From Mayfieldus sp963781495 (GTDB lineage Bacteria > Actinomycetota > Thermoleophilia > Solirubrobacterales > 70-9): a stretch of 64,000 bases of DNA. Below, piece by piece: positions 8,173 through 16,929 of this stretch (the stretch's first letter is position 1; every line of letters begins with the position of its first letter). The translations under genes and the position numbers were made by a program. The stretch lies in NCBI GenBank assembly GCA_963781495.1, contig CAWAFX010000002.1:992001-1056000 (forward strand). Direction: 5' to 3'. Below the pieces are notes generated by a model. It saw only the letters and a program-made list of their open reading frames with translations, did no database searches and was not told where the DNA came from.

Positions 8173-9751
8173 GGCCCGCAGCTATGACTACGTGATCGTC
8201 GGCGCCGGCTCGGCCGGCTGCGTGCTCGCGGCGCGGCTCAGCGAGGATCCCGAGGTCACGGTCGCGGTGCTGGAGGCCGGGGGCCCCGACAGCGCCCAGG
8301 AGATCCACACCCCCGCCGCCTTCCCGGCGACCTTCAAGTCCGGGCTGGACTGGGACCTCTTCGGCGAGGAGGAGCCCGGCCTCGGCGGCAAGCGGCTCTA
8401 CATGCCGCGCGGCCGCGTGCTCGGGGGCTCGAGCTCGATCAACGCGATGATCTACATCCGCGGCAACCGGGCCGACTACGACGGCTGGGCCGAGGCGGGC
8501 TGCGAGGGCTGGAGCTATGACGAGGTGCTGCCCTACTTCAAGCGCTCGGAGGACAACGAGCGCGGCGAGGACGCCTTTCACGCGACCGGCGGCCCGCTCA
8601 GCGTCTCCGAGAGCCGCTCGATGCACCCGCTGGTCGAGACGATGATCGAGGCGACCAAGCAGGCCGGTCACGAGCACAACCCCGACCTCAACGGCGCCCG
8701 CCAGGAGGGGGTCGGCCGCTTCCAGCTCACCCAGCGCAACGGCCTGCGCGAGAGCTGCGCGACCGCCTTCCTGCATCCGGCCGAGGGTCGCGACAACCTC
8801 GACGTGATCACCGGCGCGATGGCGACGCGGATCCTCTTCGACGGCCCTCGGGCGAGCGGGGTGGAGATCTCGCGCACCGGCGAGCTCGCCGAGCTGCGCG
8901 CCGAGCGCGAGGTGATCGTCTCCGCCGGCAGCTACCAGTCGCCGGTGCTGCTGATGCTCTCCGGGATCGGCCCGGCCGAGGACCTCGAGCCGCTGGCGAT
9001 CGAGGTGCGCGAGGACCTCCCGGTCGGCCACAACCTGCAGGACCACTGCATGGCGCAGGTCAACTACTTCACCGACGAGGAGTCGCTTTTCACCGCGGTG
9101 ACGCCGGAGAACATCGCCCTGCTGGAGAGCGAGGGACGCGGCGCCCTGACCTCGAACATCCCCGAGGCGGGTGGGTTCTTCCGCACCCGCCCCGGGCTCG
9201 ACGCCCCCGACATCGAGTTCCACTACGCGCCCTCGATGTTCTACGACCAGGGGCTGACCGCCCCCGCCGACCACGGCTACTGCTTCGGGCCGGTGGTGGT
9301 CAAGCCGTCGAGCCGCGGCCACGTGCGGCTGCGGGCGCCGCTGCCCGACTCCAAGCCGTTGGTCCTCTCCAACTTTCTCACCACCGAGGAGGACCGCGAG
9401 AGCATGATCGCCGGGGTGCGGATGGCGATGGAGATCGCTGAGCAGCCGGCGCTGAAGGCGGTCGAGCGGGCGCCGTTCAGCGTCCCGGCATCCGACTCGG
9501 ACGAGGACATCATGGAATTCGTCAAGCGGGCGGCGCAGACCGTCTATCACCCGACCTCGACCTGCGCGATGGGCGCGGTCGTCGATCCGGAGCTGCGAGT
9601 GCTCGGGGTCGAGGGCCTGCGGGTCGTCGACGCCTCGGTGATGCCGACGATCACCCGCGGCAACACCAACGCGCCGACGATCATGATCGCCGAAAAGGCG
9701 GCCGACCTGATCAGAGAGCGGAGACCGGCCGAGGCCGCAAGCGCGGCGTGA
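8165..9751 (+). CDS. GMC-family oxidoreductase (choline dehydrogenase/aryl-alcohol oxidase-like)
   Basis: FAD flavoprotein of 528 aa that oxidises primary alcohols. The ADP-binding motif is VGAGSAGCVLAARL at about residues 11-24. The GMC signature GRVLGGSSSINAMIY lies near residue 85, and the C-terminal active-site region has YHPTSTCAMG with the catalytic His and RGNTNAPTIMIAEK. The ATG sits inside the end of the ADH gene (ATGACTGA). A broad family, so the alcohol is not certain; its ADH and ALDH neighbours favour a benzylic or lignin-derived alcohol (inference). Confidence 0.88.
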   Translation: MTEARSYDYVIVGAGSAGCVLAARLSEDPEVTVAVLEAGGPDSAQEIHTPAAFPATFKSGLDWDLFGEEEPGLGGKRLYMPRGRVLGGSSSINAMIYIRGNRADYDGWAEAGCEGWSYDEVLPYFKRSEDNERGEDAFHATGGPLSVSESRSMHPLVETMIEATKQAGHEHNPDLNGARQEGVGRFQLTQRNGLRESCATAFLHPAEGRDNLDVITGAMATRILFDGPRASGVEISRTGELAELRAEREVIVSAGSYQSPVLLMLSGIGPAEDLEPLAIEVREDLPVGHNLQDHCMAQVNYFTDEESLFTAVTPENIALLESEGRGALTSNIPEAGGFFRTRPGLDAPDIEFHYAPSMFYDQGLTAPADHGYCFGPVVVKPSSRGHVRLRAPLPDSKPLVLSNFLTTEEDRESMIAGVRMAMEIAEQPALKAVERAPFSVPASDSDEDIMEFVKRAAQTVYHPTSTCAMGAVVDPELRVLGVEGLRVVDASVMPTITRGNTNAPTIMIAEKAADLIRERRPAEAASAA

Positions 9752-9776
9752 GCAGGATTCGAAAGGAGCGGTACCG

Positions 9777-11279
9777 ATGAGCACGACGACAGAGAAGCCC
9801 GCGGCAGCCGAGGCTCAGAACGGCGAGCTGCTGGTCGAGCAGGATTGGAGCGGGAAGATCTTCAGCGACGGCTGGGTCGACGCGCCGCAGACGCTGGACG
9901 TCACCGAGCCGGCCACCGGCGAGGTGCTGGGGACGGCCGGCGCCGCCGATGCCGCCGCGGTCGCGCGGGCCTGCGAGTCGGCCGCCGCCGCGCAGCGCGA
10001 ATGGGCGGCGACCCCGTTCAGCGAGCGGATCGCGATCGTGCGCAAGGCCGGCCAGGCTTTGGACCGCCACCGCGAGGAGATCATCGGCTGGATGGTGCGC
10101 GAGAGCGGCTGCATCCAGCCCAAGGCCGACGTCGAGATCAACGCCTCGATCGGGCAGCTGGAGATGGCGGCGGCGCTGATCTCGCATCCGCTCGGGCACA
10201 CGCTTCCGTCGCTGACCCCCGGACGGACGAGCATGGCGCGGCGGATCCCGCTCGGCGTCGTCGGCGTGATCTGCCCCTGGAATTTCCCGATCGTGCTGGC
10301 GATGCGCTCGGTCGGACCGGCACTGGCGCTGGGCAACGCGGTGGTGCTGAAGGCCGACCACAACACGCCGCTGACCGGCGGGGTGCTGAACGCCCGCGTC
10401 TTCGAGGAGGCCGGGCTTCCGGAGGGCGTCCTGCACGTGCTGCCCGGGGACGGCGAGATCGGCGCCGCCCTGGTCGAGGACCCGAACGTACGCATGGTCT
10501 CCTTCACCGGCTCGACGGCAACCGGGCGCAAGGTCGGCGAGGCGGCCGGCCGCAACCTGAAGCGGATGGTGCTCGAGATGGGCGGCAACAGCCCGCTCGT
10601 CGTCCTCGACGACGCCGACATCGAGGCCGCGTCGTCGGCGGGGGCGTGGGGATCGTTCCTGCACCAGGGGCAGATCTGCCTCGCCGCCAGCCGTCACATC
10701 GTCCACGAGAGCATCGCCGAGGAATACCTTGCGGCGCTGGTCGAGCGGGCTCAGCGGCTGCCGGTCGGAAATCCGGCCACCGAGGAAGTCGCGCTGGGGC
10801 CGATGATCAACGAGAAGCAGGTCAAGCGGCTCGAAAGCATCGTCGACGACACGGTCTCGGCCGGCGCACAGGCGCTGGCGGGCGGAAGCCACGAGGGCCT
10901 CTTCTACGAGCCAACCGTGCTCGGCGCGGTGAGCCCCGATATGCGGGCCTTCAAGGAGGAGCTGTTCGGGCCGGTGGCGCCGGTGACGACCTTCTCCGAC
11001 GACGCCGAGGCGGTCGAGCTGGCCAACGCCACCGAGTACGGGCTCGCCGCGGCGGTGCAGTCGGGCTCAGCCCAGCGCGCGGCGGCGATCGCCGAGCAGC
11101 TCCACGCCGGCATGGTCCACGTCAACGACCAGACGGTCAACGAGGAGCCGCCGGCGCCGTTCGGCGGCGTCGGCGCCTCCAGCAACGGCGGCCATTTCGG
11201 CGGCGTCTCCAACCTCGAGCTGTGGACCGAGTGGCAGTGGATGACGAGTAGGGAGAAGGCAGAACCGTTCCCGTTTTAG
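9777..11279 (+). CDS. Aldehyde dehydrogenase (benzaldehyde/vanillin dehydrogenase-like)
   Basis: NAD(P)-dependent ALDH of 500 aa. Key sites are PWNFPIVLAM, FTGSTATGRKVGE, the catalytic Glu in LEMGGNSP and the catalytic Cys in HQGQICLAASR. A GAAAGGAGCG ribosome-binding site precedes the ATG. It closes the ADH-GMC-ALDH operon and would convert the aldehyde product into a carboxylate. The IC-LAAS context around the Cys is common in aromatic aldehyde dehydrogenases, but substrate assignment is inference. It is followed by a hairpin terminator. Confidence 0.88.
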   Translation: MSTTTEKPAAAEAQNGELLVEQDWSGKIFSDGWVDAPQTLDVTEPATGEVLGTAGAADAAAVARACESAAAAQREWAATPFSERIAIVRKAGQALDRHREEIIGWMVRESGCIQPKADVEINASIGQLEMAAALISHPLGHTLPSLTPGRTSMARRIPLGVVGVICPWNFPIVLAMRSVGPALALGNAVVLKADHNTPLTGGVLNARVFEEAGLPEGVLHVLPGDGEIGAALVEDPNVRMVSFTGSTATGRKVGEAAGRNLKRMVLEMGGNSPLVVLDDADIEAASSAGAWGSFLHQGQICLAASRHIVHESIAEEYLAALVERAQRLPVGNPATEEVALGPMINEKQVKRLESIVDDTVSAGAQALAGGSHEGLFYEPTVLGAVSPDMRAFKEELFGPVAPVTTFSDDAEAVELANATEYGLAAAVQSGSAQRAAAIAEQLHAGMVHVNDQTVNEEPPAPFGGVGASSNGGHFGGVSNLELWTEWQWMTSREKAEPFPF

Positions 11280-11294
11280 CTGCGACCAAAACAA

Positions 11295-11322
11295 CTTCTG
11301 CCGCTGGATTCAACGGCAGAAG
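11295..11322 (+). terminator. Hairpin terminator after the ADH-GMC-ALDH operon
   Basis: Perfect 9-bp stem CTTCTGCCG/CGGCAGAAG with a 10-base loop, 16 bases after the ALDH stop. There is no clear T-run. It lies between the convergent ALDH and SnoaL-like genes and could serve both. Confidence 0.6.
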
Positions 11323-11346
11323 CTGTCTGATCCAGGCGCTGGAGAT

Positions 11347-11721
11347 CTACTTGGCGAACACCCGGTTCGGCACCGCTTCGTCGCTGAGCGTGTCAAACGC
11401 GACGAGCTTGCCCTCGGCGTTGTAGGTGAGGACGTCGGCGCCCTCGATCGACTCGCCCTCGAGGCGGACCGTAGTCAGGGCGATGACCTTGTCGCCTTCG
11501 GCGACGAAGTCGTGCGGCTTGTTGGTGAAGTCCCTGCTCATGAACTTTCCCCACAGCTCGCCGACTTCTTGCTTGCCGTTGTAGGTGCCGGTCAGCTCAT
11601 TGTCGCCGCGCACCGTCCACTCGATCGAGTCATCGATGTCGCGCATTGCGCCATCCGCGTCGCCGCTGTTGAACGCCGCATATGCGTCTTGTGCTGCTTG
11701 TTTGTTCTCTTGTGCTGCCAT
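11347..11721 (-). CDS. SnoaL/NTF2-like (nuclear transport factor 2 fold) protein
   Basis: Small cone-shaped NTF2-fold protein of 124 aa, ketosteroid isomerase-like. It has the usual QDAYAAFNSGD opening helix, then SIEWTVRGDNELTGTY and a C-terminal beta strand pair. The start at 11721 (MAAQENKQ) is chosen because AAGGGA lies six bases upstream; an ATG five codons earlier is the alternative. Many such proteins have no known activity. Codons here are less GC-biased than in the aromatic operons, hinting at a different origin. Confidence 0.75.
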   Translation of the reverse strand: MAAQENKQAAQDAYAAFNSGDADGAMRDIDDSIEWTVRGDNELTGTYNGKQEVGELWGKFMSRDFTNKPHDFVAEGDKVIALTTVRLEGESIEGADVLTYNAEGKLVAFDTLSDEAVPNRVFAK

Positions 11722-12030
11722 TGGCAGTCCCTTCATTGGGGGTTTCTTGACGTCGCTGTCAAGTCAAGTCTTTTAAGTGGGCGCGATTAAGCCCGCCGTG
11801 CCGGCGTGCTGCCTGATGGGACAGCTTGCTGCGGTCAGGTCGACCTGTTGCCTTCCGTGCCCTCTTTAGCGGGTCGCACGAAAGGAAGAGGAAAGCCAAG
11901 CGGGCGAGTGAGTCGGCCGGACCGCCGGTTGATGTCGCCGCGGTGCCAGCGCAACCACTGTACTCCCACTACCTAAGTTTCGTGCGGCCGGCCGGCAGGT
12001 GATCGTCGTCGCACTGGCGAAGCCCTGCAA
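11722..12030. other. Intergenic region without a recognisable gene
   Basis: About 310 bases with lower GC than the flanks. I see no tRNA or convincing ORF. It holds the AT-richer upstream region of the SnoaL-like gene (about 11740-11790, including a TCAAGTCAAGTC direct repeat) and the promoter region for the GIY-YIG gene. No copy of the TGYATRCA box is present. Confidence 0.5.
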
Positions 12031-12288
12031 GTGGCTTCGGTCTACCTGCTCCGCTGCGCCGATGAATCCCTGTACTGCGGGTGGACGACCGATATTCAGC
12101 GCCGGCTGGCGGCACACCGTTCGGGCACCGCCAGCCGTTACACGCGCAGCCGCAGACCGGTTGAGCTCGCGCTGGTGATCTCGGTTGCCGATCGATCGGC
12201 CGCGCTGCGCGAAGAAGCCCGGATCAAGAAGCTTCCGCGCGCGGCCAAGCTGCGGCTCATCGAGGCCTCGTCCGACGCCGCGGCGTAG
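12031..12288 (+). CDS. GIY-YIG nuclease superfamily protein (UPF0213/YhbQ-like)
   Basis: Single-domain GIY-YIG protein of 85 aa with GTG start. The family core reads VYLLRCADESLYCGWTTD near the N-terminus, with Arg in RRLAAHRSG and a conserved Glu near EEARIKKL. It is a widespread small putative endonuclease, probably for DNA repair. It seems unrelated to aromatic catabolism and is followed by a terminator-like hairpin. Confidence 0.82.
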   Translation: MASVYLLRCADESLYCGWTTDIQRRLAAHRSGTASRYTRSRRPVELALVISVADRSAALREEARIKKLPRAAKLRLIEASSDAAA

Positions 12289-12316
12289 CTCCTCCTTCGC
12301 AGCACGTTTCACCAAT

Positions 12317-12345
12317 GGCCCGGCGCCCACCGGGGCCCGTGTTTT
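12317..12345 (+). terminator. Probable terminator after the GIY-YIG gene
   Basis: GC-rich inverted repeat (GGCCCGG arm against CCGGGGCC, one bulge) followed by TGTTTT. It lies 28 bases after the GIY-YIG stop and before the next promoter. Confidence 0.45.
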
Positions 12346-12401
12346 CCCCCCGAATCCCCGATGGGCGATTAATTCACGTGAGAGGCTAGGTCTATATCTC
12401 C

Positions 12402-12956
12402 ATGAGCGATAGAAAAGTGATTCTCAAGATGGTCATGTCCCTCGATGGCTTTGCCACCAGCCCCGACGGGACCCATGAATGGATGTTCGAGTGGTTCGGC
12501 GACGACGGGAGGGAGTGGACCCTCCGCGCGCTCGAGGAGGCCGGCGTTCACGCGATGGGCCGCCGCAGCTACGAGACCATGGGCCCGCATTGGGCCGCGT
12601 CCGAGGGGCCGATCGCGACCGCGATGAACGAGAAGCCGAAGGCGGTCTTCTCCCACACCCTGGAGAAGGCGGAATGGGGACCGGCAGAGATCTTCGGCGA
12701 CCTGAGCGCGGGGATTGCGGACCTGAAGGCCCGGGATGACGAAGGGACGGTCCTGGTCCACGGCGGCCCCGACTTCGCCAAGTCGCTGACCCGCCTGGGC
12801 CTCGTCGACGAATACCAGCTGACGACGGTCCCTATCGCGATCGGCGCGGGCCACAGCCCATTCGCCGAGCTGGATGAGCACCTGAAGCTGGACGTCGTCG
12901 AAGAGGAGCGCTTCCGAAGCGGAGCCCTCGCGCAGATCCTGGTGCCGAAGCGATGA
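12402..12956 (+). CDS. Dihydrofolate reductase family protein (RibD C-terminal-like)
   Basis: NADPH-binding reductase fold of 184 aa. It has the usual N-terminal ILKMVMSLDGFAT, the MGRRSYETMGPHW block and VLVHGGPDFAKSL. Such orphan RibD_C proteins occur widely in actinobacteria, often without a known substrate; it is not clearly a true DHFR. It stands alone on the plus strand and ends nine bases before the converging VOC gene. Confidence 0.82.
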   Translation: MSDRKVILKMVMSLDGFATSPDGTHEWMFEWFGDDGREWTLRALEEAGVHAMGRRSYETMGPHWAASEGPIATAMNEKPKAVFSHTLEKAEWGPAEIFGDLSAGIADLKARDDEGTVLVHGGPDFAKSLTRLGLVDEYQLTTVPIAIGAGHSPFAELDEHLKLDVVEEERFRSGALAQILVPKR

Positions 12957-12965
12957 GCGACCGGC

Positions 12966-13376
12966 TCACACCTGCTTTCGCGTGACGTTGATCTCGACCC
13001 GCACCCCGTTCGGGTCCTCAACGAAGAGCTGGCGCAGGCCGGCCGCGGGGATCGCGTTCTCGACCGCCTCGATCCCGGCCCGCCGTAGCCGCGCCACGAT
13101 CTCCTCGTAGTCGTCGGCGGCGAAGGCGACGTGGTCGATCGCCCCGCCGCCTGCCGCGTTCGTGACCTCGAGCCCCAGGGTCGAGGCATGGGCCGCGTAG
13201 GCGGCACGGTCGGCGACGTGGAGGCAGGGCTCGTCGCCGAGATAGAGCCAGAAGCCCGGGAACTCGAGCGGCGGCCGCTCGCCCTCGCGCATCCCCAGGA
13301 CATCGCGGTAGAAGTCGCGCGTCGCCTCGATGTCGTCGCTCAGCACCAGCAGGTGCTGGAGGCCGGTCAGCGGCAC
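12966..13376 (-). CDS. VOC-family protein (glyoxalase/extradiol dioxygenase-like)
   Basis: A 136-aa single-module-pair VOC protein. It begins VPLTGLQHLLVLSDD (GTG start, 11 bases after the preceding stop). Metal-ligand-like positions are the His in LQHLL, GAIDHVAFAADD and the C-terminal Glu in RVEINVTRKQ. The last gene of the Liv transporter-E1 operon. It may be a ring-cleavage or glyoxalase-type enzyme; the reaction cannot be determined from sequence. Confidence 0.8.
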   Translation of the reverse strand: MPLTGLQHLLVLSDDIEATRDFYRDVLGMREGERPPLEFPGFWLYLGDEPCLHVADRAAYAAHASTLGLEVTNAAGGGAIDHVAFAADDYEEIVARLRRAGIEAVENAIPAAGLRQLFVEDPNGVRVEINVTRKQV

Positions 13377-13387
13377 CGGCGGGCGGA

Positions 13388-14383
13388 CTAGCTCGACGCC
13401 GCGGCGGGCGACCCGGCGGTCAGCCGTTTCGCGGCCTCGACGACCTTCTCGACCGTCGGCGAGATGAAGGCCTCCTGCGGCTGGCTGTTGGAGACCGGCG
13501 CGTCGGCCCGCGCCACCCGCGCCACCGGGGCCTTCAGCGAGTCGAAGCCGTGCTCGCTCACGGTGGCGGCGATCTCCGAGGCCACGCCGGCCCGCAGCCG
13601 TCCCTCGTCGGCGATGATCAGGCGGCCGGTCTTCTCGACCGAGGCGAGGATGGTGTCCTCGTCGAGCGGGACCAGGGTCCGGAGGTCGATCACCTCGGCC
13701 TCGATCCCCTCGCCGGCAAGCTGTTCGGCGGCCTGCATCGCCAGCGAGACCATCATCGAGCAGCCGACGATCGTCACGTCGCCGCCCTTGCGCTTGACGT
13801 CGGCCTCGCCGAAGGGAATCTCGTAGTCCTCGTCGGGGACGTCGTCCTCGGCCCCGTAGATGAACGCGTGGGTGATCACCATCGTCGGGTTCTCGCTCTT
13901 GAAGGCCGTCCGCAGCAGCCCCTTGACCTCGCGGGCGCCGGAGGGGACGGCGATCTCGATCCCGGGGATGTTCCAGTAGGTCGAGAGCGGGCTCTCGGAG
14001 TGCTGGGCGCCGCCGCCGTGCAGCAGCCCGTGGCTGATGTGCAGGACGACGGGGACCTTGATCCTGCCGCCCGAGGAGAGATGCGCCGGCGCGATCTCGT
14101 TGGCGATCGAGGAGAAGGCCGGGTAGCTGAACGAGGCCAGGCCGAGGTGGGTGAAGATCTGCTGCCCGCACATCGCCGCTCCGGCCGCCAGCGCCGCGAA
14201 GGCGGCCTCAGAGCAGGGCGGGAAGTAGCAGCGGTCCCCATAGCGCTCCTGAAAGGGGGCGAACTGCGGCGCCTCGGGGCCGATCCCGAGGACCTCGTTG
14301 CCCATCACCGCGAAGGTCGGGTCCTCTTCCATCAGCGTCCCGAGGACGTCGAGCATCGCGTCGGCGTAGTTCTTGGTCGGCAT
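13388..14383 (-). CDS. 2-oxo acid dehydrogenase E1 component, beta subunit (copy 2)
   Basis: TPP-dependent dehydrogenase E1 beta, 331 aa. Family blocks include MGNEVLGIGPEAPQF, HLGLASFSYPAFSSIANE, SHGLLHGGGAQHSES and EVIDLRTLVPLDEDT. It diverges clearly from the copy at 4.1 kb, so this is a paralogous pair with its own substrate rather than a recent duplication. It pairs with the E1 alpha just upstream. The gene order after livF suggests that the transported compound is a 2-oxo acid or is converted to one (inference). Confidence 0.87.
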   Translation of the reverse strand: MPTKNYADAMLDVLGTLMEEDPTFAVMGNEVLGIGPEAPQFAPFQERYGDRCYFPPCSEAAFAALAAGAAMCGQQIFTHLGLASFSYPAFSSIANEIAPAHLSSGGRIKVPVVLHISHGLLHGGGAQHSESPLSTYWNIPGIEIAVPSGAREVKGLLRTAFKSENPTMVITHAFIYGAEDDVPDEDYEIPFGEADVKRKGGDVTIVGCSMMVSLAMQAAEQLAGEGIEAEVIDLRTLVPLDEDTILASVEKTGRLIIADEGRLRAGVASEIAATVSEHGFDSLKAPVARVARADAPVSNSQPQEAFISPTVEKVVEAAKRLTAGSPAAASS

Positions 14384-14394
14384 CTCGCTCCTCC

Positions 14395-15417
14395 TCAGAC
14401 GAAGACGTTGTCGAGGGCGGTCTCGGCTGCGGGCATCGGGCTGGAGAGCGCGAACTCGCGCGCCTTTTCGAGCCGTTCGCTGACCCGCCTGTCCATCGCC
14501 GCCAGCTCGTCCTGGTCGATGTCACCGTCGCCGAGCATGCGCCGGGCGTAGATCATCACCGGGTCGTGCCCCTGGTACCAGCCCTGGTGCTCGCCCTCCA
14601 TCCGCGACTCGTCCCAGCCCATCGCGATGTCGGTCTGGCCGGTCGGCAGGTCCGGCCACAGCTGCTGGCTGCCGGCGTAGCGGTCGGTGAGGGCGTGGAT
14701 GAAGAAGGGCCCCTCACGGCGGCGGCAGTGGTCCACCGCCTTGGCGGCGACCTCGTAGACCGCGTCGACGTCGCGGCCGTCCACGGTCTCGACCGGAATC
14801 CCGAAGGTCTTCGGGATCGTGGTCAGCTCCTTGACCGAGGAGACCGAGGTCGGAAAGCCGCCGCCGGCCGAGCCCAGCGCGCCGGGGCTGTTGTTCTCGC
14901 AGACGTAGACGACCGGCAGCGACCACAGCGCGGCGAAGTTCAGCGTCTCGTAGGAGACCCCCTCCTCCAGCGCGCCGTCGCCGAACAGCGCGACCGACAC
15001 CGCGTCGCCTCCCTGCTGGCGCAGCGCGAAGCCGGCCCCGGTTGCGAGCGAGATGCTGCCGCCGACGATCGACGAGGTCGAGAGGAAGCCGCGGTCGGGG
15101 TCGCTCATGTGAAGGGTGCCGCCCTGGCCACCGTTGAGGCCCGTCTCGCGGCCGAGGATCTCGGCGATCGCGGCGCCCGGGTCGGCGCCGCGGGCGACGA
15201 TGTGGCCATGGTTGCGGTGGTGGGTGGCGATCCTGTCATCAGGCCCGAGCGCCTCCATCACCGCGACGCCGGTCGCCTCCTGGCCGATGTAGAGGTGGTA
15301 GTGGGCCATGAACGCCTGCTCCTGGAAGAGGCGGACGATCGTCTCCTCGAAGCGGCGGATCGTCAGCATCGACTCCAGCACCCGCTGCTTGTGCTCCTTG
15401 TCCCAGCTCTCAGCCAT
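14395..15417 (-). CDS. 2-oxo acid dehydrogenase E1 component, alpha subunit (copy 2)
   Basis: E1 alpha, 340 aa, ATG overlapping the end of livF by eight bases. Visible are YHLYIGQEATGVAVME, THHRNHGHIVARG, the TPP motif starting GDGALEEGVSYET and ending VYVCENNSPG, and a C-terminal helix. No E2 or E3 follows. Belongs to a single minus-strand operon running from livK to the VOC gene. Confidence 0.87.
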   Translation of the reverse strand: MAESWDKEHKQRVLESMLTIRRFEETIVRLFQEQAFMAHYHLYIGQEATGVAVMEALGPDDRIATHHRNHGHIVARGADPGAAIAEILGRETGLNGGQGGTLHMSDPDRGFLSTSSIVGGSISLATGAGFALRQQGGDAVSVALFGDGALEEGVSYETLNFAALWSLPVVYVCENNSPGALGSAGGGFPTSVSSVKELTTIPKTFGIPVETVDGRDVDAVYEVAAKAVDHCRRREGPFFIHALTDRYAGSQQLWPDLPTGQTDIAMGWDESRMEGEHQGWYQGHDPVMIYARRMLGDGDIDQDELAAMDRRVSERLEKAREFALSSPMPAAETALDNVFV

Positions 15418-16201
15418 CTGCCTCCTCCTTGCTTCCGTTCGGCCCTGGGCTACCGCGCAGCAGGTAGGCGGACTGCAAAAGCTCCGGCTTTTCCTGCAGC
15501 TCGCTCGCCTGGCCGGAGAAGCGCAGGGTCCCGCCCTCCATGATGTGGACGCCGTTCGCGAGCCCGAGGGCGACGGTCGCGAACTGCTCGATCAGCAGCA
15601 CTCCGACCCCGGAGTCGGCGACGGCGCGGATTCGGGGGATCAGCCGCTGCACGATCACCGGTGCCAGCCCCAGCGAGAGCTCGTCGATCAGGAGGAAGCG
15701 CGGCTGCGAAACCAGGGCCTGCGCGAGCACGAGCATCTGCTGCTCGCCTCCCGACAGCGACCGGGCGCGCGTCCGGAGCCGCGGCTCCAGCTCCGGGAAC
15801 ATCTCCAGCGCCTGGCTCATCGCGGTCTGTCGTTCGGCCCGGGCCAGCGGGTAGGTGGCGACGTCGAGGTTGTCGCGGACGCTGAGCTCGGCGAGCAGCC
15901 GGCGCCCCTCCGGGACCACCGCGACACCGGCGCTGCGGATCTTCTCCGGCCGGCGGCCGCCCAGCTGGAGCCCCTCGAGGTCGATCGAGCCCGAGTCAGG
16001 TTTCAGAGTCCCGGAGACGGCGAGCACGAGGCTCGACTTGCCGGCGCCGTTCGGACCCAGCAGTGCAGTCACCTCGCCGGCCGGGATGCTCAGCGAGACG
16101 TCGCGCACCACCGCGCGACCGGCGCGCGAGACCGTCAGCCCCTCGAGCTTGAGAACCTCCGCCGGCTGCTTGGCGGCAGTCGCTTCCTCGGTCGCGTTCA
16201 T
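15410..16201 (-). CDS. livF: Branched-chain-type ABC transporter ATP-binding protein LivF
   Basis: Second ATPase of a Liv/HAAT importer, 263 aa. Walker A GPNGAGKSS at about residues 52-60, signature LSGGEQQML, Walker B PRFLLIDELSLGLAP and the H-loop-equivalent region VLLIEQFATVAL. Four-base ATGA overlap with livG. This transporter class imports amino acids but also many aromatic acids; the genomic setting favours an aromatic substrate (inference). Confidence 0.9.
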   Translation of the reverse strand: MNATEEATAAKQPAEVLKLEGLTVSRAGRAVVRDVSLSIPAGEVTALLGPNGAGKSSLVLAVSGTLKPDSGSIDLEGLQLGGRRPEKIRSAGVAVVPEGRRLLAELSVRDNLDVATYPLARAERQTAMSQALEMFPELEPRLRTRARSLSGGEQQMLVLAQALVSQPRFLLIDELSLGLAPVIVQRLIPRIRAVADSGVGVLLIEQFATVALGLANGVHIMEGGTLRFSGQASELQEKPELLQSAYLLRGSPGPNGSKEEADG

Positions 16202-16929
16202 TCCGTTCCCTCGCCGTTGCCGGCCTCGGTGCCGAGGTAGGCCTGGATCACCTGCTCGTTGCGCAGCACGTCCGCCGTCGGGCCGGCCGCGATCAGCTTT
16301 CCGAAGTCCAGCACCGCGGTGACCTCACAGCAGGAGGAGACCAGGCTCATGTCGTGGTCGACCAGGACCACCAGCGCCCCACGCTCCTTCGGGATCCGCT
16401 GGATCACCGCCGCCAGGTGCTCGGTCTCCTCGTCGGGGAGCCCCGCCGCCGGCTCGTCGAGCAGGACCACCCGTGGCTCGCCGACGACCGCTCGCGCGAC
16501 CGAGACGAGGCGCCGCTCGCGGGCGCCCAGGGTGCCGACCTTGGTTTCCGGGTCTTTCTCGAGGCCGACGAACTCGATCGCCCCGAGCACCTCCTGCTCC
16601 CGGGTGGCTCGCTTTCCCTTCGTGTGCTCGTGCAGCATCGCCACGTTGTCGTAAACCGAAAGCTCGACGATCACCTGCTCGGTCTGGAAGGTCCGCCGCA
16701 GCCCCCAGCGGGTGCGCCGGAAGTCGGTCATCCGCAGCAGGTCCTCATCGAATGCGCGCACGCTGCCGCTCGCCGGCTTGACGAAGCCGCTGAGGACGTT
16801 GAAGAACGTCGTCTTGCCGGCTCCGTTGGGGCCGATCAGGCCACAGGTCCCGCCCGGGAAGGTGACGGTCATGCCGTCGATCGGCGTCACGCCGCCGAAC
16901 TGCACCTTGAGGTTCTCGACCTCGATCAT
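16198..16929 (-). CDS. livG: Branched-chain-type ABC transporter ATP-binding protein LivG
   Basis: First ATPase of the Liv-type importer, 243 aa. Walker A GPNGAGKTT at residues 33-41, Walker B PRVVLLDEPAAGLPD and H-loop LVDHDMSLV. The signature region reads LGARERRLVSVARA instead of a clear LSxGQ, which is unusual. It overlaps livM and livF by four bases at each end, consistent with coupled translation. Confidence 0.9.
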   Translation of the reverse strand: MIEVENLKVQFGGVTPIDGMTVTFPGGTCGLIGPNGAGKTTFFNVLSGFVKPASGSVRAFDEDLLRMTDFRRTRWGLRRTFQTEQVIVELSVYDNVAMLHEHTKGKRATREQEVLGAIEFVGLEKDPETKVGTLGARERRLVSVARAVVGEPRVVLLDEPAAGLPDEETEHLAAVIQRIPKERGALVVLVDHDMSLVSSCCEVTAVLDFGKLIAAGPTADVLRNEQVIQAYLGTEAGNGEGTE

